A model generated the notes under the pieces. That model did no database searches. It was not told where the DNA came from and worked only from the letters and a program-made list of their open reading frames with translations. The translations under genes and the position numbers were made by a program. 64,000 nucleotides of DNA, from assembly GCF_034424155.1 (NCBI RefSeq), contig NZ_CP139992.1, positions 946,012-1,010,011 on the forward strand, given 5' to 3'. The stretch comes from Hafnia alvei. Lineage in GTDB: Bacteria; Pseudomonadota; Gammaproteobacteria; Enterobacterales; Enterobacteriaceae. This document shows positions 19,155-28,931 of the stretch, piece after piece; within the stretch, counting starts at the first letter, position 1; each line of letters opens with the position of its first letter.

Positions 19155-20157
19155 AGCCCCCCAAGATCAAACAGCTCCATTGACTACAGGCGAACGCCTG
19201 CGCCAAGGGCGCGAAAAGTTAGAACTTACACAGCAGGCTGTTGCAGAACGTCTGTGTCTGAAAGTTTCAACGGTTCGCGATATTGAAGAAGACAAGGCTC
19301 CGGCTGATTTGGCCTCAACGTTTTTGCGTGGATATATTCGTTCCTATGCAAAACTGGTCCACATCCCGGAAGACGAATTAACGCCGCTGTTAGAAAAGCA
19401 GGCGCCGTTGAAGGCGGCAAAAGTTGCGCCGATGCAAAGCTTCTCACTGGGTAAAAAACGCAAAAAGCGCGATGGTTGGCTGATGATGTTTACCTGGTTG
19501 GTGGTATTTGTGGTTATTGGCATCACCGGTTCTTGGTGGTGGGAAAATCACAAAGCTCAACAAGAAGATATTGCGACAATGGCGGATGAGTCTTCTGCTC
19601 AGCTGGCAAAAAATGGTCAGTTACAACCGTCAGAATCGGCTAATGGTTCTGATGAAGCTGCGCAATCTGCGGATACTCAAGAGTCTGTCGGTACACCGCC
19701 AGATTCTTCAGTGACCACGGCAGACAATGGTCAAGCGGCCGCGGCACCTACTGATGCCGCTACCGCGCCAGCCGCAACGGCTCAAACCCAGCCAAACCAA
19801 AGCAATAATACCGTTGTTGCTCCGAGTCAGGCTCCGGTTGATGCCACCTCCACTGTGAATGGTGCAACTTTACCAACCGCAGGGGCGACCGTTGATTCTG
19901 CTGCGTCAGCATCCAACAACTTAGTGATGAAATTTAAAGCTGATTGCTGGTTAGAAGTTAAAGACGCAACGGGTAAAACGCTATTCAGCGGAATGCAAAA
20001 ATCTGGTGCTTCATTGGATTTAGCCGGTACGGCACCGTATAAGCTGAAAATTGGTGCACCAGCCGCCGTGGATATTACGTATCAAGGTAAGCCCGTTGAT
20101 TTGAGCCGTTTTATTAAATCAAGTCAGGTTGCTCGTTTGACGTTGAATGCTGAGTGA
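19144..20157 (+). CDS. rodZ: Cell-shape protein RodZ
   Basis: Bitopic inner-membrane protein that links MreB filaments to the elongation machinery and keeps rod shape. The cytoplasmic Cro/CI-type helix-turn-helix covers about residues 15-80, a basic patch KKRKKRDGW precedes one membrane segment (about 112-133), and a long Ala/Thr/Pro/Gln-rich periplasmic linker leads to the C-terminal DUF4115 beta domain (about 255-335). It is 337 aa, the same as in E. coli. It starts inside the end of pilW. Confidence 0.97.
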   Translation: MNTEAPQDQTAPLTTGERLRQGREKLELTQQAVAERLCLKVSTVRDIEEDKAPADLASTFLRGYIRSYAKLVHIPEDELTPLLEKQAPLKAAKVAPMQSFSLGKKRKKRDGWLMMFTWLVVFVVIGITGSWWWENHKAQQEDIATMADESSAQLAKNGQLQPSESANGSDEAAQSADTQESVGTPPDSSVTTADNGQAAAAPTDAATAPAATAQTQPNQSNNTVVAPSQAPVDATSTVNGATLPTAGATVDSAASASNNLVMKFKADCWLEVKDATGKTLFSGMQKSGASLDLAGTAPYKLKIGAPAAVDITYQGKPVDLSRFIKSSQVARLTLNAE

Positions 20158-20206
20158 TTCGATAGAGTCGCTTATGGTGAGCGCAGCGCGCTGTAGAAAC
20201 AAAATG

Positions 20207-20253
20207 AACCGCTCTGACATTCTGCATTAAGCAGGGACAAGGCGGTTTGTTTT
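20207..20253 (+). terminator. Possible terminator after rodZ
   Basis: AACCGC (20207-20212) pairs with GCGGTT (20242-20247), with an inner CTGC-attaa-GCAG stem and TGTTTTG downstream. The long imperfect stem makes this a weak call. ispG starts 114 bases later. Confidence 0.4.
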
Positions 20254-20360
20254 GTGCAGCGTTAGCAGTATAAGTACTTTGTTTACCTGATTGCCGGTTA
20301 AATGTTGGAAGCAGAATATGCGTGCTTCAATTGATAGTACGGCATTCATGGAGAATTAAT

Positions 20361-21485
20361 ATGCATAATGAGTCACCCATTAAGCGGAGAAAATCGACCC
20401 GCATTTATGTCGGTAATGTGCCTATCGGTGATGGTGCACCGATTGCCGTACAGTCGATGACCAACACCAAGACAACGGATGTTGATGCCACGGTAAAACA
20501 AATACGCGCACTCGAACGTGTTGGCGTAGATATTGTACGTGTGTCAGTTCCGACTATGGATGCTGCTGAAGCATTCAAACTCATTAAGCAGCAGGTTTCA
20601 GTGCCGCTGGTGGCCGATATTCATTTCGACTACCGCATTGCGCTGCAAGTTGCTGAGTATGGCGTTGATTGTCTGCGTATTAATCCAGGCAACATCGGCA
20701 ATGAATCACGTATTCGCTCAGTTGTTGACTGTGCTCGTGATAAAAATATCCCCATCCGTATAGGAATTAACGGCGGATCGCTGGAAAAAGATATCCAAGA
20801 GAAGTACGGCGAACCCACGCCTGAAGCATTGCTGGAGTCAGCGATGCGTCATGTCGATATTCTTGATCGTCTTAATTTCGATCAGTTTAAAGTCAGCGTA
20901 AAAGCGTCAGACGTATTCCTCGCGGTGCAGTCTTATCGCCTGTTGGCGTCACGTATCGATCAGCCTCTGCATCTCGGGATCACCGAAGCAGGCGGCGCGC
21001 GTAGCGGCTCGGTTAAATCTGCGGTGGGCTTAGGCATGCTGCTGGCCGAAGGGATTGGCGATACGCTGCGTATTTCGTTGGCGGCAGATCCTGTTGAAGA
21101 AGTGAAGGTGGGCTTTGATATTCTTAAATCGCTGCGTATTCGTTCGCGTGGGATTAACTTTATCGCTTGCCCGACCTGTTCACGGCAAGAATTTGACGTT
21201 ATTGGTACGGTAAATGCCCTAGAGCAGCGTTTAGAAGACATTATCACACCAATGGATGTATCCATTATTGGCTGTGTGGTGAATGGTCCAGGCGAAGCCT
21301 TGGTTTCAACGATTGGCGTGACAGGCGGACATAATAAGAGCGGCTTCTATGAAGACGGTGTGCGTCAAAAAGAGCGTTTTGATAACGAACAGATGATCGA
21401 TCAGCTAGAGGCTAAGATCCGCGCCAAAGCATCGATGCTGGATGTTAACAAGCGCATCGAAGTCAGCCAGATCGACGAGAAGTAA
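20361..21485 (+). CDS. ispG: 4-hydroxy-3-methylbut-2-enyl diphosphate synthase IspG
   Basis: [4Fe-4S] enzyme of the MEP isoprenoid pathway that reduces MEcPP to HMBPP. An N-terminal TIM barrel is followed by a Fe-S domain with cysteines in [10 protein letters not shown] and [11 protein letters not shown], where the glutamate is the fourth ligand. The ATG at 20361 has a GGAGAA ribosome site and gives [20 protein letters not shown], which matches the E. coli start. Length is 374 aa. It shares with the upstream isc genes only a need for Fe-S; it appears separately transcribed. Confidence 0.98.
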   Translation: MHNESPIKRRKSTRIYVGNVPIGDGAPIAVQSMTNTKTTDVDATVKQIRALERVGVDIVRVSVPTMDAAEAFKLIKQQVSVPLVADIHFDYRIALQVAEYGVDCLRINPGNIGNESRIRSVVDCARDKNIPIRIGINGGSLEKDIQEKYGEPTPEALLESAMRHVDILDRLNFDQFKVSVKASDVFLAVQSYRLLASRIDQPLHLGITEAGGARSGSVKSAVGLGMLLAEGIGDTLRISLAADPVEEVKVGFDILKSLRIRSRGINFIACPTCSRQEFDVIGTVNALEQRLEDIITPMDVSIIGCVVNGPGEALVSTIGVTGGHNKSGFYEDGVRQKERFDNEQMIDQLEAKIRAKASMLDVNKRIEVSQIDEK

Positions 21486-21544
21486 CTGAATAGCAGGTCG
21501 CTTTAGGCGGCCTGTAATCTCATTTGCTTTGAATAAACAATGCT

Positions 21545-21592
21545 CCCGATTGATGAGATTGCTTCAATCCTCCATAATCGGGGTCATTTTTT
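21545..21592 (+). terminator. Terminator between ispG and hisS
   Basis: CCCGATT (21545-21551) pairs with AATCGGG (21576-21582) and encloses an inner GATTG-CTT-CAATC stem. A GTCA and a run of six T follow. The hisS GTG starts 25 bases downstream, so it may also act as a leader structure for hisS. Confidence 0.6.
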
Positions 21593-21617
21593 GAATTACA
21601 TAGTATAGAGAATTGAC

Positions 21618-22892
21618 GTGGCGAAGAATATCCAAGCTATTCGTGGCATGAACGACTACCTGCCGGAAGATACGGCGCTTTGGCAGCCGATTGAAGCTGC
21701 GCTCAAACAAGTCCTGACCAGCTACGGTTACAGCGAAATCCGTTTGCCGATTGTAGAGCAGACCCCGTTATTCAAACGTGCGATCGGTGAAGTGACCGAC
21801 GTCGTTGAAAAAGAGATGTACACCTTCGATGACCGTAATGGTGACAGCCTGACGCTGCGTCCTGAAGGGACGGCTGGCTGTGTGCGCGCCGGTATCGAAC
21901 ATGGTCTGCTGTACAATCAAGAACAACGTTTATGGTACATCGGTCCGATGTTCCGTCATGAACGTCCGCAAAAAGGTCGCTATCGTCAGTTCCATCAACT
22001 GGGCGCCGAAGTCTTTGGCCTAAATGGCCCTGACGTAGACGCAGAACTTATTCTGCTGACGGCTCGTTGGTGGCGTGCGCTGGGGATCTCTGAGCACGTT
22101 GCTCTGGAGTTGAACTCAATCGGTTCTCTGGAAGCTCGCGCTAACTATCGTGATGCGCTGGTGGCCTATCTGGAACAGTTCAAAGATAAGCTGGACGAAG
22201 ACTGTAAGCGTCGTATGTATAGCAACTCGCTGCGCGTTCTGGACTCTAAAAATCCAGACGTACAGGCATTGCTCAACGATGCTCCGCGTCTGTCAGAGTA
22301 TCTGGACGAAGAGTCTCGCGAGCATTTTGCTGGCCTGTGCAAATTGCTGGATGAAGCGGGCATTGCGTATACCGTCAATGAGCGTTTGGTTCGCGGTCTG
22401 GATTATTACAACCGTACCGTATTTGAATGGGTGACGAATAGCTTAGGCGCGCAAGGTACGGTTTGTGCCGGTGGCCGCTATGATGGCTTGGTTGCTCAGC
22501 TTGGTGGTCATGCAACGCCAGCGGTTGGTTTTGCCATGGGCTTAGAGCGTCTGGTTCTGTTGGTTCAGGCGGTAAATCCTGATTTCCAGCCTCAGCGCGC
22601 CGTTGATGTCTATCTGATTTCCTCTGGTGAAGGCACGCAAAGCGCTGCCATGCGTTTGGCAGAAAAGATTCGCGATGCGTATCCGCAGGTCAAACTGATG
22701 ACTAACTATGGCGGCGGCAACTTTAAGAAGCAGTTCGCTCGTGCTGATAAGTGGGGCGCTCGCGTTGCACTGGTATTAGGCGAAAATGAAATGAATGCGG
22801 GTCAGGTGAATGTTAAGAACCTGCAAAGTGGCGATCAGCAAACTCTTGCTCAGGACGACGTTGCGGCGTTCCTGGCATCAATGTTGGCGTAA
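21618..22892 (+). CDS. hisS: Histidine-tRNA ligase
   Basis: Class II aminoacyl-tRNA synthetase that charges tRNA-His. Motif 2 is in the [19 protein letters not shown] region, the histidine motifs [14 protein letters not shown] and GGRYDGL are intact, and the anticodon-binding domain occupies about residues 330-424. Length is 424 aa as in E. coli. The start codon is GTG. yfgM begins 13 bases after its stop, so yfgM-bamB may be cotranscribed. Confidence 0.98.
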   Translation: MAKNIQAIRGMNDYLPEDTALWQPIEAALKQVLTSYGYSEIRLPIVEQTPLFKRAIGEVTDVVEKEMYTFDDRNGDSLTLRPEGTAGCVRAGIEHGLLYNQEQRLWYIGPMFRHERPQKGRYRQFHQLGAEVFGLNGPDVDAELILLTARWWRALGISEHVALELNSIGSLEARANYRDALVAYLEQFKDKLDEDCKRRMYSNSLRVLDSKNPDVQALLNDAPRLSEYLDEESREHFAGLCKLLDEAGIAYTVNERLVRGLDYYNRTVFEWVTNSLGAQGTVCAGGRYDGLVAQLGGHATPAVGFAMGLERLVLLVQAVNPDFQPQRAVDVYLISSGEGTQSAAMRLAEKIRDAYPQVKLMTNYGGGNFKKQFARADKWGARVALVLGENEMNAGQVNVKNLQSGDQQTLAQDDVAAFLASMLA

Positions 22893-22905
22893 GGAGTAGA
22901 GAACA

Positions 22906-23526
22906 GTGGAAGTCTATAGCACAGAGAACGAACAAGTTGATGCCCTGCGCCGCTTCTTTATCGAAAACGGTAAGGCGTTGGCGATTGGTGTTGTCATTGG
23001 GATTGGTGCACTGCTCGGTTGGCGTTACTGGCAGAATCATCAGCAGGCAGAAATGACCGGCGCATCCCAGTCATATCAGCAAGCAAGTGAAGCGCTGACC
23101 GGCGGTAAAGCTGATGGCGTGGCGCTGGCTGAAAAGTTTATTGAAAAAAACGCTAACAATTATGGTGTTTTGGCTGCCTTGCAGTTAGCGCAACATGAAG
23201 TTGACCAGAAGAACTTTGCCAAAGCTGAACAGCAGCTGGCTTGGGCTCAAGGTCAAACGAAAGACGAAAATCTGAAATCCCTGATTGATTTGCGTTTAGC
23301 TCGTGTACAGCTACAGGAAAATAAGCTGGACGACGCACTCAAAACATTGGATTTAATTAAAGCGACCGGCTGGGTTGCTATGGCGCAGGATATTCGCGGT
23401 GATGTACTGGTTAAGAAAGGCGACGTAAAAGGCGCCCGTGAAGCATACAGCAAAGGCTTAGCCTCTGATGCTTCCCAGTCATTGCAGGGTTTACTGCGCA
23501 TGAAACTGAACAATTTATCCAACTAA
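22906..23526 (+). CDS. yfgM: SecYEG ancillary subunit YfgM
   Basis: Single-pass inner-membrane protein (segment about residues 24-41, ALAIGVVIGIGALLGW) with a periplasmic TPR domain. It associates with the PpiD chaperone at the SecYEG translocon. Its 206 aa equal the E. coli length. It starts with GTG after AAGGAGTAGAG and lies between hisS and bamB as in E. coli, 11 bases before bamB. Confidence 0.95.
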   Translation: MEVYSTENEQVDALRRFFIENGKALAIGVVIGIGALLGWRYWQNHQQAEMTGASQSYQQASEALTGGKADGVALAEKFIEKNANNYGVLAALQLAQHEVDQKNFAKAEQQLAWAQGQTKDENLKSLIDLRLARVQLQENKLDDALKTLDLIKATGWVAMAQDIRGDVLVKKGDVKGAREAYSKGLASDASQSLQGLLRMKLNNLSN

Positions 23527-23537
23527 GGGGATAATCA

Positions 23538-24716
23538 ATGCAATTGCGTAAAACGCTCTTGGTCGGATTGCTGTCTGTGACGTTTTTGAGCGGATGCTCG
23601 TGGTTCAGCAGTGAAACTGATGTGGTCACCATGTCACCGTTGCCAAAAGTTGAAAACCAATTCACACCGAACAAGGTGTGGAGCACGTCAGTAGGCGATG
23701 GTGTGGGCGAATTCTATTCCCACCTGCGTCCAACTTGGCAAGATAACCGCATTTACGCGGCTGACCGCATGGGCGTTGTAAAAGCCATGGACGCGGATAG
23801 CGGCGACGTTGTTTGGTCTGTGAACTTGGCTGAGAAAGATGGCTGGTTCTCGCATAAAACGGCTCTGTTGTCTGGTGGTTTAGCGGTATCTGGCGGAAAA
23901 GTCTTTGTTGGTTCAGAACGTGCTGTTGTTTATGCGCTGAGCACTGAAGACGGTGCCGAAGCGTGGAAAACGACGGTGGCTGGTGAGGCTATTTCTCGCC
24001 CAGTGATTAGCGATGGTCTGGTATTAATCCATACCGCTAACGGTATGCTGCAGGCGTTAGATGAAGCTGATGGTTCCATTAAGTGGACCGTTAACCTTGA
24101 TATGCCTTCTCTGACCTTACGCGGTGAGTCAGCACCTGCTACGGCATTTGGTGCAGCCATCGTTGGCGGTGATAATGGTCGCGTTAGCGCAATCATGATG
24201 CAGCAAGGCCAAATGATTTGGCAGCAGCGTGTTGCTCAGCCTATGGGTTCAACCGAAATCGACCGCTTAAATGACGTGGATACTACCCCTGTCGTAGTCG
24301 ATGGTGTTGTATACTCTCTGGGTTACAACGGTAACTTGGCGGCGCTGGATCTGCGTTCTGGACAAATCCAATGGAAACGCGAGATGGGTTCAGTGAACGA
24401 TTTCATCGTTGATGCTGGCCGTATCTATGTGGTTGACCAAGACGATCGCGTTGCGGCATTAAGCGCCGATGGCGGTGTTTCTCTGTGGAAACAAAGCGAT
24501 TTATTGCACCGTAATCTGACCGCGCCTGCGCTGTATAACGGCTATTTGGTTGTGGGTGATAGCGAAGGCTATCTGCACTGGCTGAATACTGATGATGGAC
24601 GTTTTGTCGCTCAGCAAGAAGTAGACAGTTCTGGTCTACTAAGCGCGCCTCTGGTAGCCAGCGATAAGCTGATTATTCAGGCTCGCGGCGGTAAAGTTTA
24701 CGCATTTACTCGCTAA
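23538..24716 (+). CDS. bamB: Outer-membrane assembly lipoprotein BamB
   Basis: Eight-bladed beta-propeller lipoprotein of the BAM complex that helps BamA insert outer-membrane proteins. The signal ends VTFLSGC with lipid cysteine C20. Repeated PQQ-like blade motifs (for example GDVVWSVNL, GQIQWKREM) run through residues 60-390. Length is 392 aa, as in E. coli. Followed by a strong hairpin. Confidence 0.98.
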   Translation: MQLRKTLLVGLLSVTFLSGCSWFSSETDVVTMSPLPKVENQFTPNKVWSTSVGDGVGEFYSHLRPTWQDNRIYAADRMGVVKAMDADSGDVVWSVNLAEKDGWFSHKTALLSGGLAVSGGKVFVGSERAVVYALSTEDGAEAWKTTVAGEAISRPVISDGLVLIHTANGMLQALDEADGSIKWTVNLDMPSLTLRGESAPATAFGAAIVGGDNGRVSAIMMQQGQMIWQQRVAQPMGSTEIDRLNDVDTTPVVVDGVVYSLGYNGNLAALDLRSGQIQWKREMGSVNDFIVDAGRIYVVDQDDRVAALSADGGVSLWKQSDLLHRNLTAPALYNGYLVVGDSEGYLHWLNTDDGRFVAQQEVDSSGLLSAPLVASDKLIIQARGGKVYAFTR

Positions 24717-24754
24717 TAAAACAATTATTTAGGGCGGCGAATTAGCCGTCTGGG

Positions 24755-24790
24755 AACGGCTCCTGATCACCTCAGGGGCCGTTTCGTCTT
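24755..24790 (+). terminator. Probable terminator after bamB
   Basis: AACGGCTCCTGA (24755-24766) pairs with TCAGGGGCCGTT (24772-24783), a 12-bp stem with one G-U pair and a 5-base loop, followed by TCGTCTTCT. The T-run is broken, so termination may be partial. Confidence 0.65.
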
Positions 24791-24863
24791 CTGAAAAGTC
24801 CTTGCTCGGGAGTGAATGTTCCCCGCGTATTTGGAATTAAATTAAGTAATAGAGGCTTCAACA

Positions 24864-26351
24864 ATGATACCTGTCGTCGCGCTGGTCGGGCGCCCGAATG
24901 TGGGTAAATCCACCTTATTTAACCGCTTAACGCACACTCGTGATGCGTTGGTTGCGGATTTCCCAGGGTTGACCCGTGACCGTAAATACGGCCGTGCTGA
25001 AGTTAATGGGAATGAATTCATTATCATCGACACCGGTGGTATTGATGGCACTGAAAATGGCGTTGAAACGCATATGGCCGAACAATCGTTAATGGCGATT
25101 GAAGAAGCGGATATCGTGCTGTTTATGGTTGATGCTCGTGCGGGTTTAATGCCTGCCGATGAAGGCATTGCCCAGCACCTGCGTAGCCGTGAAAAAGCCA
25201 CTTTCTTGGTTGCTAACAAAACTGATGGTATCGATCCTGACGTTGCCATCGGCGATTTTTACTCATTAGGCTTTGGCGAAGTTTACCCAATTGCCGCCTC
25301 CCATGGCCGTGGCGTGGCTCAGCTGATTGAAGAAGCGCTGATCCCCTTCGTTGATGCGCCAGAGCCTGAGCGTGAGCTGACGGAAGAAGAAGCTAACGCA
25401 GCCTACTGGGCTGAGCTTGAAGCGGATGAAGCCGATGAGATGGCTGAAGAGGAAGAAGATGATTTTAATCCTCAAGATCTGCCTATCAAGATTGCTATCG
25501 TTGGGCGTCCGAACGTCGGTAAGTCCACACTAACCAACCGCATTCTGGGCGAAGATCGTGTTGTGGTTTACGACATGCCGGGAACAACGCGTGACAGCAT
25601 TTATATCCCAATGGTACGTGATGAGCGCGAATACGTGCTGATTGATACCGCTGGGGTGCGTAAGCGTGGGAAAGTGACCGATACGGTTGAGAAATTCTCC
25701 GTCATCAAAACGTTGCAGGCGATTGAAGACTCTAACGTTGCGTTGCTGGTGATTGACGCTCGTGAAGGTATTTCAGACCAAGACTTGTCGCTATTAGGCT
25801 TTATCCTGAATAGTGGGCGCTCACTGGTCATTGTGGTCAACAAGTGGGATGGCCTGTCTGAAGACGTCAAAACTCAGGTTAAAGAGATGCTGGATCTGCG
25901 TTTAGGCTTTGTAGACTTTGCGCGAATTCACTTTATCTCTGCATTACACGGCAGCGGTGTGGGCAATCTGTTTGAATCCATTCAAGAAGCCTATGACTGT
26001 GCAACTCGCCGCGTAAGTACATCCTTACTAACGCGTATCATGAACATGGCGCAGGAAGACCATCAGCCGCCGTTAGTTCGTGGTCGTCGTGTAAAACTGA
26101 AATATGCCCATGCCGGTGGTTATAACCCGCCGATTGTGGTGATCCACGGTAATCAGGTGAAAGACCTTGCGGATTCTTACAAGCGCTACCTGATGAACTA
26201 CTTCCGTCGCTCGCTTAAAGTGATGGGGACACCTATTCGCATTCAGTTTAAAGAAGGCGACAACCCGTATGCGGGTAAACGTAACATGCTGAATCCAACT
26301 CAGCTGCGTAAACGTAAACGTCTGCTTGCTCATATTAAAAAGAGCAAATAA
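24864..26351 (+). CDS. der: Ribosome-biogenesis GTPase Der (EngA)
   Basis: Essential double-Era GTPase that acts in 50S subunit maturation. Two G domains each carry a P-loop GRPNVGKS (near residues 9 and 211), with DTGG and DTAG G3 boxes and NKTD and NKWD G4 boxes. An acidic linker ([14 protein letters not shown]) joins them, and a KH-like domain ends the protein (about 385-470). Length is 495 aa against 490 in E. coli. It has its own terminator. Confidence 0.98.
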   Translation: MIPVVALVGRPNVGKSTLFNRLTHTRDALVADFPGLTRDRKYGRAEVNGNEFIIIDTGGIDGTENGVETHMAEQSLMAIEEADIVLFMVDARAGLMPADEGIAQHLRSREKATFLVANKTDGIDPDVAIGDFYSLGFGEVYPIAASHGRGVAQLIEEALIPFVDAPEPERELTEEEANAAYWAELEADEADEMAEEEEDDFNPQDLPIKIAIVGRPNVGKSTLTNRILGEDRVVVYDMPGTTRDSIYIPMVRDEREYVLIDTAGVRKRGKVTDTVEKFSVIKTLQAIEDSNVALLVIDAREGISDQDLSLLGFILNSGRSLVIVVNKWDGLSEDVKTQVKEMLDLRLGFVDFARIHFISALHGSGVGNLFESIQEAYDCATRRVSTSLLTRIMNMAQEDHQPPLVRGRRVKLKYAHAGGYNPPIVVIHGNQVKDLADSYKRYLMNYFRRSLKVMGTPIRIQFKEGDNPYAGKRNMLNPTQLRKRKRLLAHIKKSK

Positions 26352-26377
26352 CGTATAGCAAATACGCAATGTTATGG

Positions 26378-26407
26378 TGGGGCGCAGAATATGCGCCCCA
26401 TTTTTTT
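26378..26407 (+). terminator. der terminator
   Basis: TGGGGCGCA (26378-26386) and TGCGCCCCA (26392-26400) form a perfect 9-bp stem with a 5-base loop followed by seven T. A textbook terminator. Confidence 0.95.
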
Positions 26408-26482
26408 ATGGTAGCGCCGTGAATTTTCAGTGTATTCTCTTCGTCTGCAAACTATTTTTTCAGCGCCAACAAGGATTTGAGT

Positions 26483-27439
26483 ATGTCGTGGGAGACGTGG
26501 AGTTTTGCCTTTGGTGTTACGGTGCCCAATTTATTGATGCTGCTACTGGGCGTTGTGCTGCGTAGGTTTCGTCTATTGGATGATGCTTTCTGCGATGGTG
26601 CAACCCGTCTGGTTTTCAATCTCTCACTTCCTTGCTTACTCTTTTTCAGCATTGCGACCAATCATTCGACGCTCGGCAATAATTTAGCTTTTGTTGTTTA
26701 TGGGGGCGTGGCAACGGTGGTGAGTTTCTTGCTGCTGGAATTAGTTGCGCTCAAATTGGTAAAAGAGCCGCGTGAGCGAGGTATTTTCGTTCAGGGGGGC
26801 TTTCGTGCGAACACCGCCATCGTGGGGCTGGCCTATTGCGCTAGCGCATACGGCAGCGAAGGCGTTGCCGTTGGGTCGATGTATATGGCTGTAACGGTGA
26901 TCTTGTTTAACGTGCTTTCCGTGGTGACGTTGACCCGAACATTGAGTTCGGACGGCCAGCAGAAAATCAGCTGGGGTAAGATTTTACGCGGGGTGATCAC
27001 TAACCCGCTGATCATCGGCATTGTTCTTGGCCTATGCTATTCGCTGACCAAACTACCGGTTCCAGAAGTCTTATCCTCGACTGGGAAATTTATTTCAGCG
27101 ATGGCGCTACCGTTGGCGCTGCTGTGCACCGGAGCCAGTATCGATTGGCATGCTATGTTTAGCTCTTCTAACGTGGCGGGCTATTCTAGTGCGGCTAAGT
27201 TAATTGCCGTTCCGGTGCTTATGACGTTGGGCGGCTGGTTGTTCGGATTTCGCGGTGTGACATTAGGGGTTATTTTCTTGTTCACCTCTACGCCAACCGC
27301 CGCAGCTAGCTACGTGATGACGCGAGCGATGGGCGGAAACGCGACCCTAGCGGCGAATATTATTGCGATTACTACCGTAGGATCTTTTTTCACCACGGCG
27401 CTGGGACTTTATTTTCTACGCGGCTGGGGGGTTATTTAG
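26483..27439 (+). CDS. AEC-family permease
   Basis: Inner-membrane permease of the auxin-efflux-carrier (AEC/BART) family, 318 aa with about ten predicted membrane segments. Members move small organic acids or amino acids; the substrate cannot be told here. The central segment around FRANTAIVGLAY is typical of the family. The ATG at 26483 has AAGGA 7 bases upstream. It lies between der and yfgJ, which are adjacent in E. coli, so it is an insertion relative to that order. It ends 9 bases before yfgJ and is probably cotranscribed with it. Confidence 0.8.
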   Translation: MSWETWSFAFGVTVPNLLMLLLGVVLRRFRLLDDAFCDGATRLVFNLSLPCLLFFSIATNHSTLGNNLAFVVYGGVATVVSFLLLELVALKLVKEPRERGIFVQGGFRANTAIVGLAYCASAYGSEGVAVGSMYMAVTVILFNVLSVVTLTRTLSSDGQQKISWGKILRGVITNPLIIGIVLGLCYSLTKLPVPEVLSSTGKFISAMALPLALLCTGASIDWHAMFSSSNVAGYSSAAKLIAVPVLMTLGGWLFGFRGVTLGVIFLFTSTPTAAASYVMTRAMGGNATLAANIIAITTVGSFFTTALGLYFLRGWGVI

Positions 27440-27448
27440 GAGGTTAAA

Positions 27449-27673
27449 ATGGATGTGTTTTGTCCGAAGTGTCAGCATGAAATGGAGTGGCAGCAGGGTG
27501 ATTATTATTGCCCGCATTGTCAGCAAACTTACCAGCAACATGCCGATTGCCCAGATTGCGGCAAGTCCCTTCAGGAATTAAAAGCCTGTGGTGCCGTTGA
27601 TTATTTTTGTCCGAACGGCCATGGAATGATTTCTAAAAAGCGCGTGGTGTTTAGCTACGTGGTTAAAGAGTAA
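27449..27673 (+). CDS. yfgJ: Zinc-ribbon protein YfgJ
   Basis: Small cysteine-rich protein of 74 aa with CPKCQ, CPHCQ and CPDCG pairs followed by FCPNGHGMISKKRV. These make two likely zinc-ribbon sites. It corresponds to E. coli YfgJ (same LKACGAVDYFC core), whose function is unknown. An AGGAGG ribosome site lies 6 bases before the ATG. It is followed by a hairpin shared with the convergent gene on the right. Confidence 0.9.
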   Translation: MDVFCPKCQHEMEWQQGDYYCPHCQQTYQQHADCPDCGKSLQELKACGAVDYFCPNGHGMISKKRVVFSYVVKE

Positions 27674-27683
27674 ATATAAAACA

Positions 27684-27708
27684 TAGGCGCATCCGTGCGC
27701 CTAGTTTT
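27684..27708. terminator. Bidirectional terminator between yfgJ and the convergent lyase gene
   Basis: TAGGCGCA (27684-27691) and TGCGCCTA (27696-27703) form a perfect 8-bp stem with a TCCG loop, flanked by AAAAC on the left and GTTTTAC on the right, so it can work on both strands. Confidence 0.85.
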
Positions 27709-27729
27709 ACGTATTCTTAATACGGTTAC

Positions 27730-28917
27730 CTACGCGCTGTGCCTTTGGACAAAGTCTTCCAGACGAGCCATCGCTTGTTCAATAAGCGCTTTCGGCGTGC
27801 CAAAATTAATGCGGATATAGTGTTCACCGTTTTGTACATAGTGGGTGCCATCTTCGACAACTACGCCGGTTTCATGAGCCAGTTGATGAGTGAAGTCATA
27901 GGCATTCATCCCTGTTGCGCTAACGTCAATCCAGGCGAGATACGATGATTCGGTGCGCATCATCTTTAATGTTGGTAGGCGCTCACTTATAAACTCATAG
28001 AGATAGCGTTCGTTTTCAGCTAAGTAGGTATTCAACGCTTTGAGCCAATCTAATCCTTGCGTATAGGCATAAATTAATCCCCATACCCCGAACATATTCG
28101 GCGAGGTAATCGAGTTTTTCTCTAACTGCTGACGAAAACGTGCACGCAATTGTTCGTTGGGAATAATGCTATAGGAAGTCTTAAGCCCGCCGAGATTAAA
28201 GGCCTTATTGGGCGAGGTAAGCAGAATAAGGTTGTCTGCATGCGCACAACCTTCATTTAATGCATTGATAAACGTACCATGCAGAATATGTTCAGCGTGA
28301 ACTTCATCAATAACTAAAATCACCTGATACTTTTGGCAAAGCTCAGAGACTCGACGGATCTCCGCCGCCGTCCAAATTCTTCCCGATGGGTTGTGCGGTG
28401 AGCAAAATAGGTAAAGTTTTGGCTGATGCTCTTTTATCTGCTGCTCTAATTTTTCAAAATCGAGTTGATAGCGCTGATTGACGGCGACCAAAGGATTAGC
28501 TATGACGCGTACTTTTTGGCGCTCTGCCGCCAATGCGAAAGGATCGTACACCGGCGTGTTCATGAGAATGGCATCGCCTGCGTTGCAGAATGCCTGAATG
28601 GTGTAATGCAGAGTTGAGACCGTACCATAGGTCAGCGTGATCCATTCCCGTGCAATATCAGCATTATGCTGCTTAGCTTGAAAATTGATGACGGCCTGAT
28701 AGAACTCATCAAAGCAATAGGTATAGCCGAAAGTACCATGCTCCACGATTTGGCGCAGTCCTGCGATGACCTCCGGAGGCGATTTAAAGTCCATGTCCGC
28801 AATCCACATGGGAATAAAATCTTTTGGCACAGCCCCAAAGCGTGAGCAGACGTAGTCATAATCCCACTTGCGGCATTTATCAACGCTACGATCGATAATC
28901 TCATCAAAATTATACAT
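27730..28917 (-). CDS. MalY/PatB-family PLP-dependent C-S lyase
   Basis: Fold-type I PLP enzyme of 395 aa. The Schiff-base lysine is K238 in SPNKAFNLGG, the cofactor aspartate D204 is in LVIDEVH, and the N-terminal WIADMDF matches the PatB/MalY cystathionine beta-lyase-type group. The likely reaction is beta-elimination from cystathionine or S-conjugates. It lies 14 bases after the MalX-like PTS gene, the same pairing as malX-malY in E. coli, but it is not an obvious MalY orthologue and could be a PatB-type lyase. No malI repressor gene is nearby. Confidence 0.8.
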   Translation of the reverse strand: MYNFDEIIDRSVDKCRKWDYDYVCSRFGAVPKDFIPMWIADMDFKSPPEVIAGLRQIVEHGTFGYTYCFDEFYQAVINFQAKQHNADIAREWITLTYGTVSTLHYTIQAFCNAGDAILMNTPVYDPFALAAERQKVRVIANPLVAVNQRYQLDFEKLEQQIKEHQPKLYLFCSPHNPSGRIWTAAEIRRVSELCQKYQVILVIDEVHAEHILHGTFINALNEGCAHADNLILLTSPNKAFNLGGLKTSYSIIPNEQLRARFRQQLEKNSITSPNMFGVWGLIYAYTQGLDWLKALNTYLAENERYLYEFISERLPTLKMMRTESSYLAWIDVSATGMNAYDFTHQLAHETGVVVEDGTHYVQNGEHYIRINFGTPKALIEQAMARLEDFVQRHSA

Positions 28918-28931
28918 ACGGTTCCCTTGGG

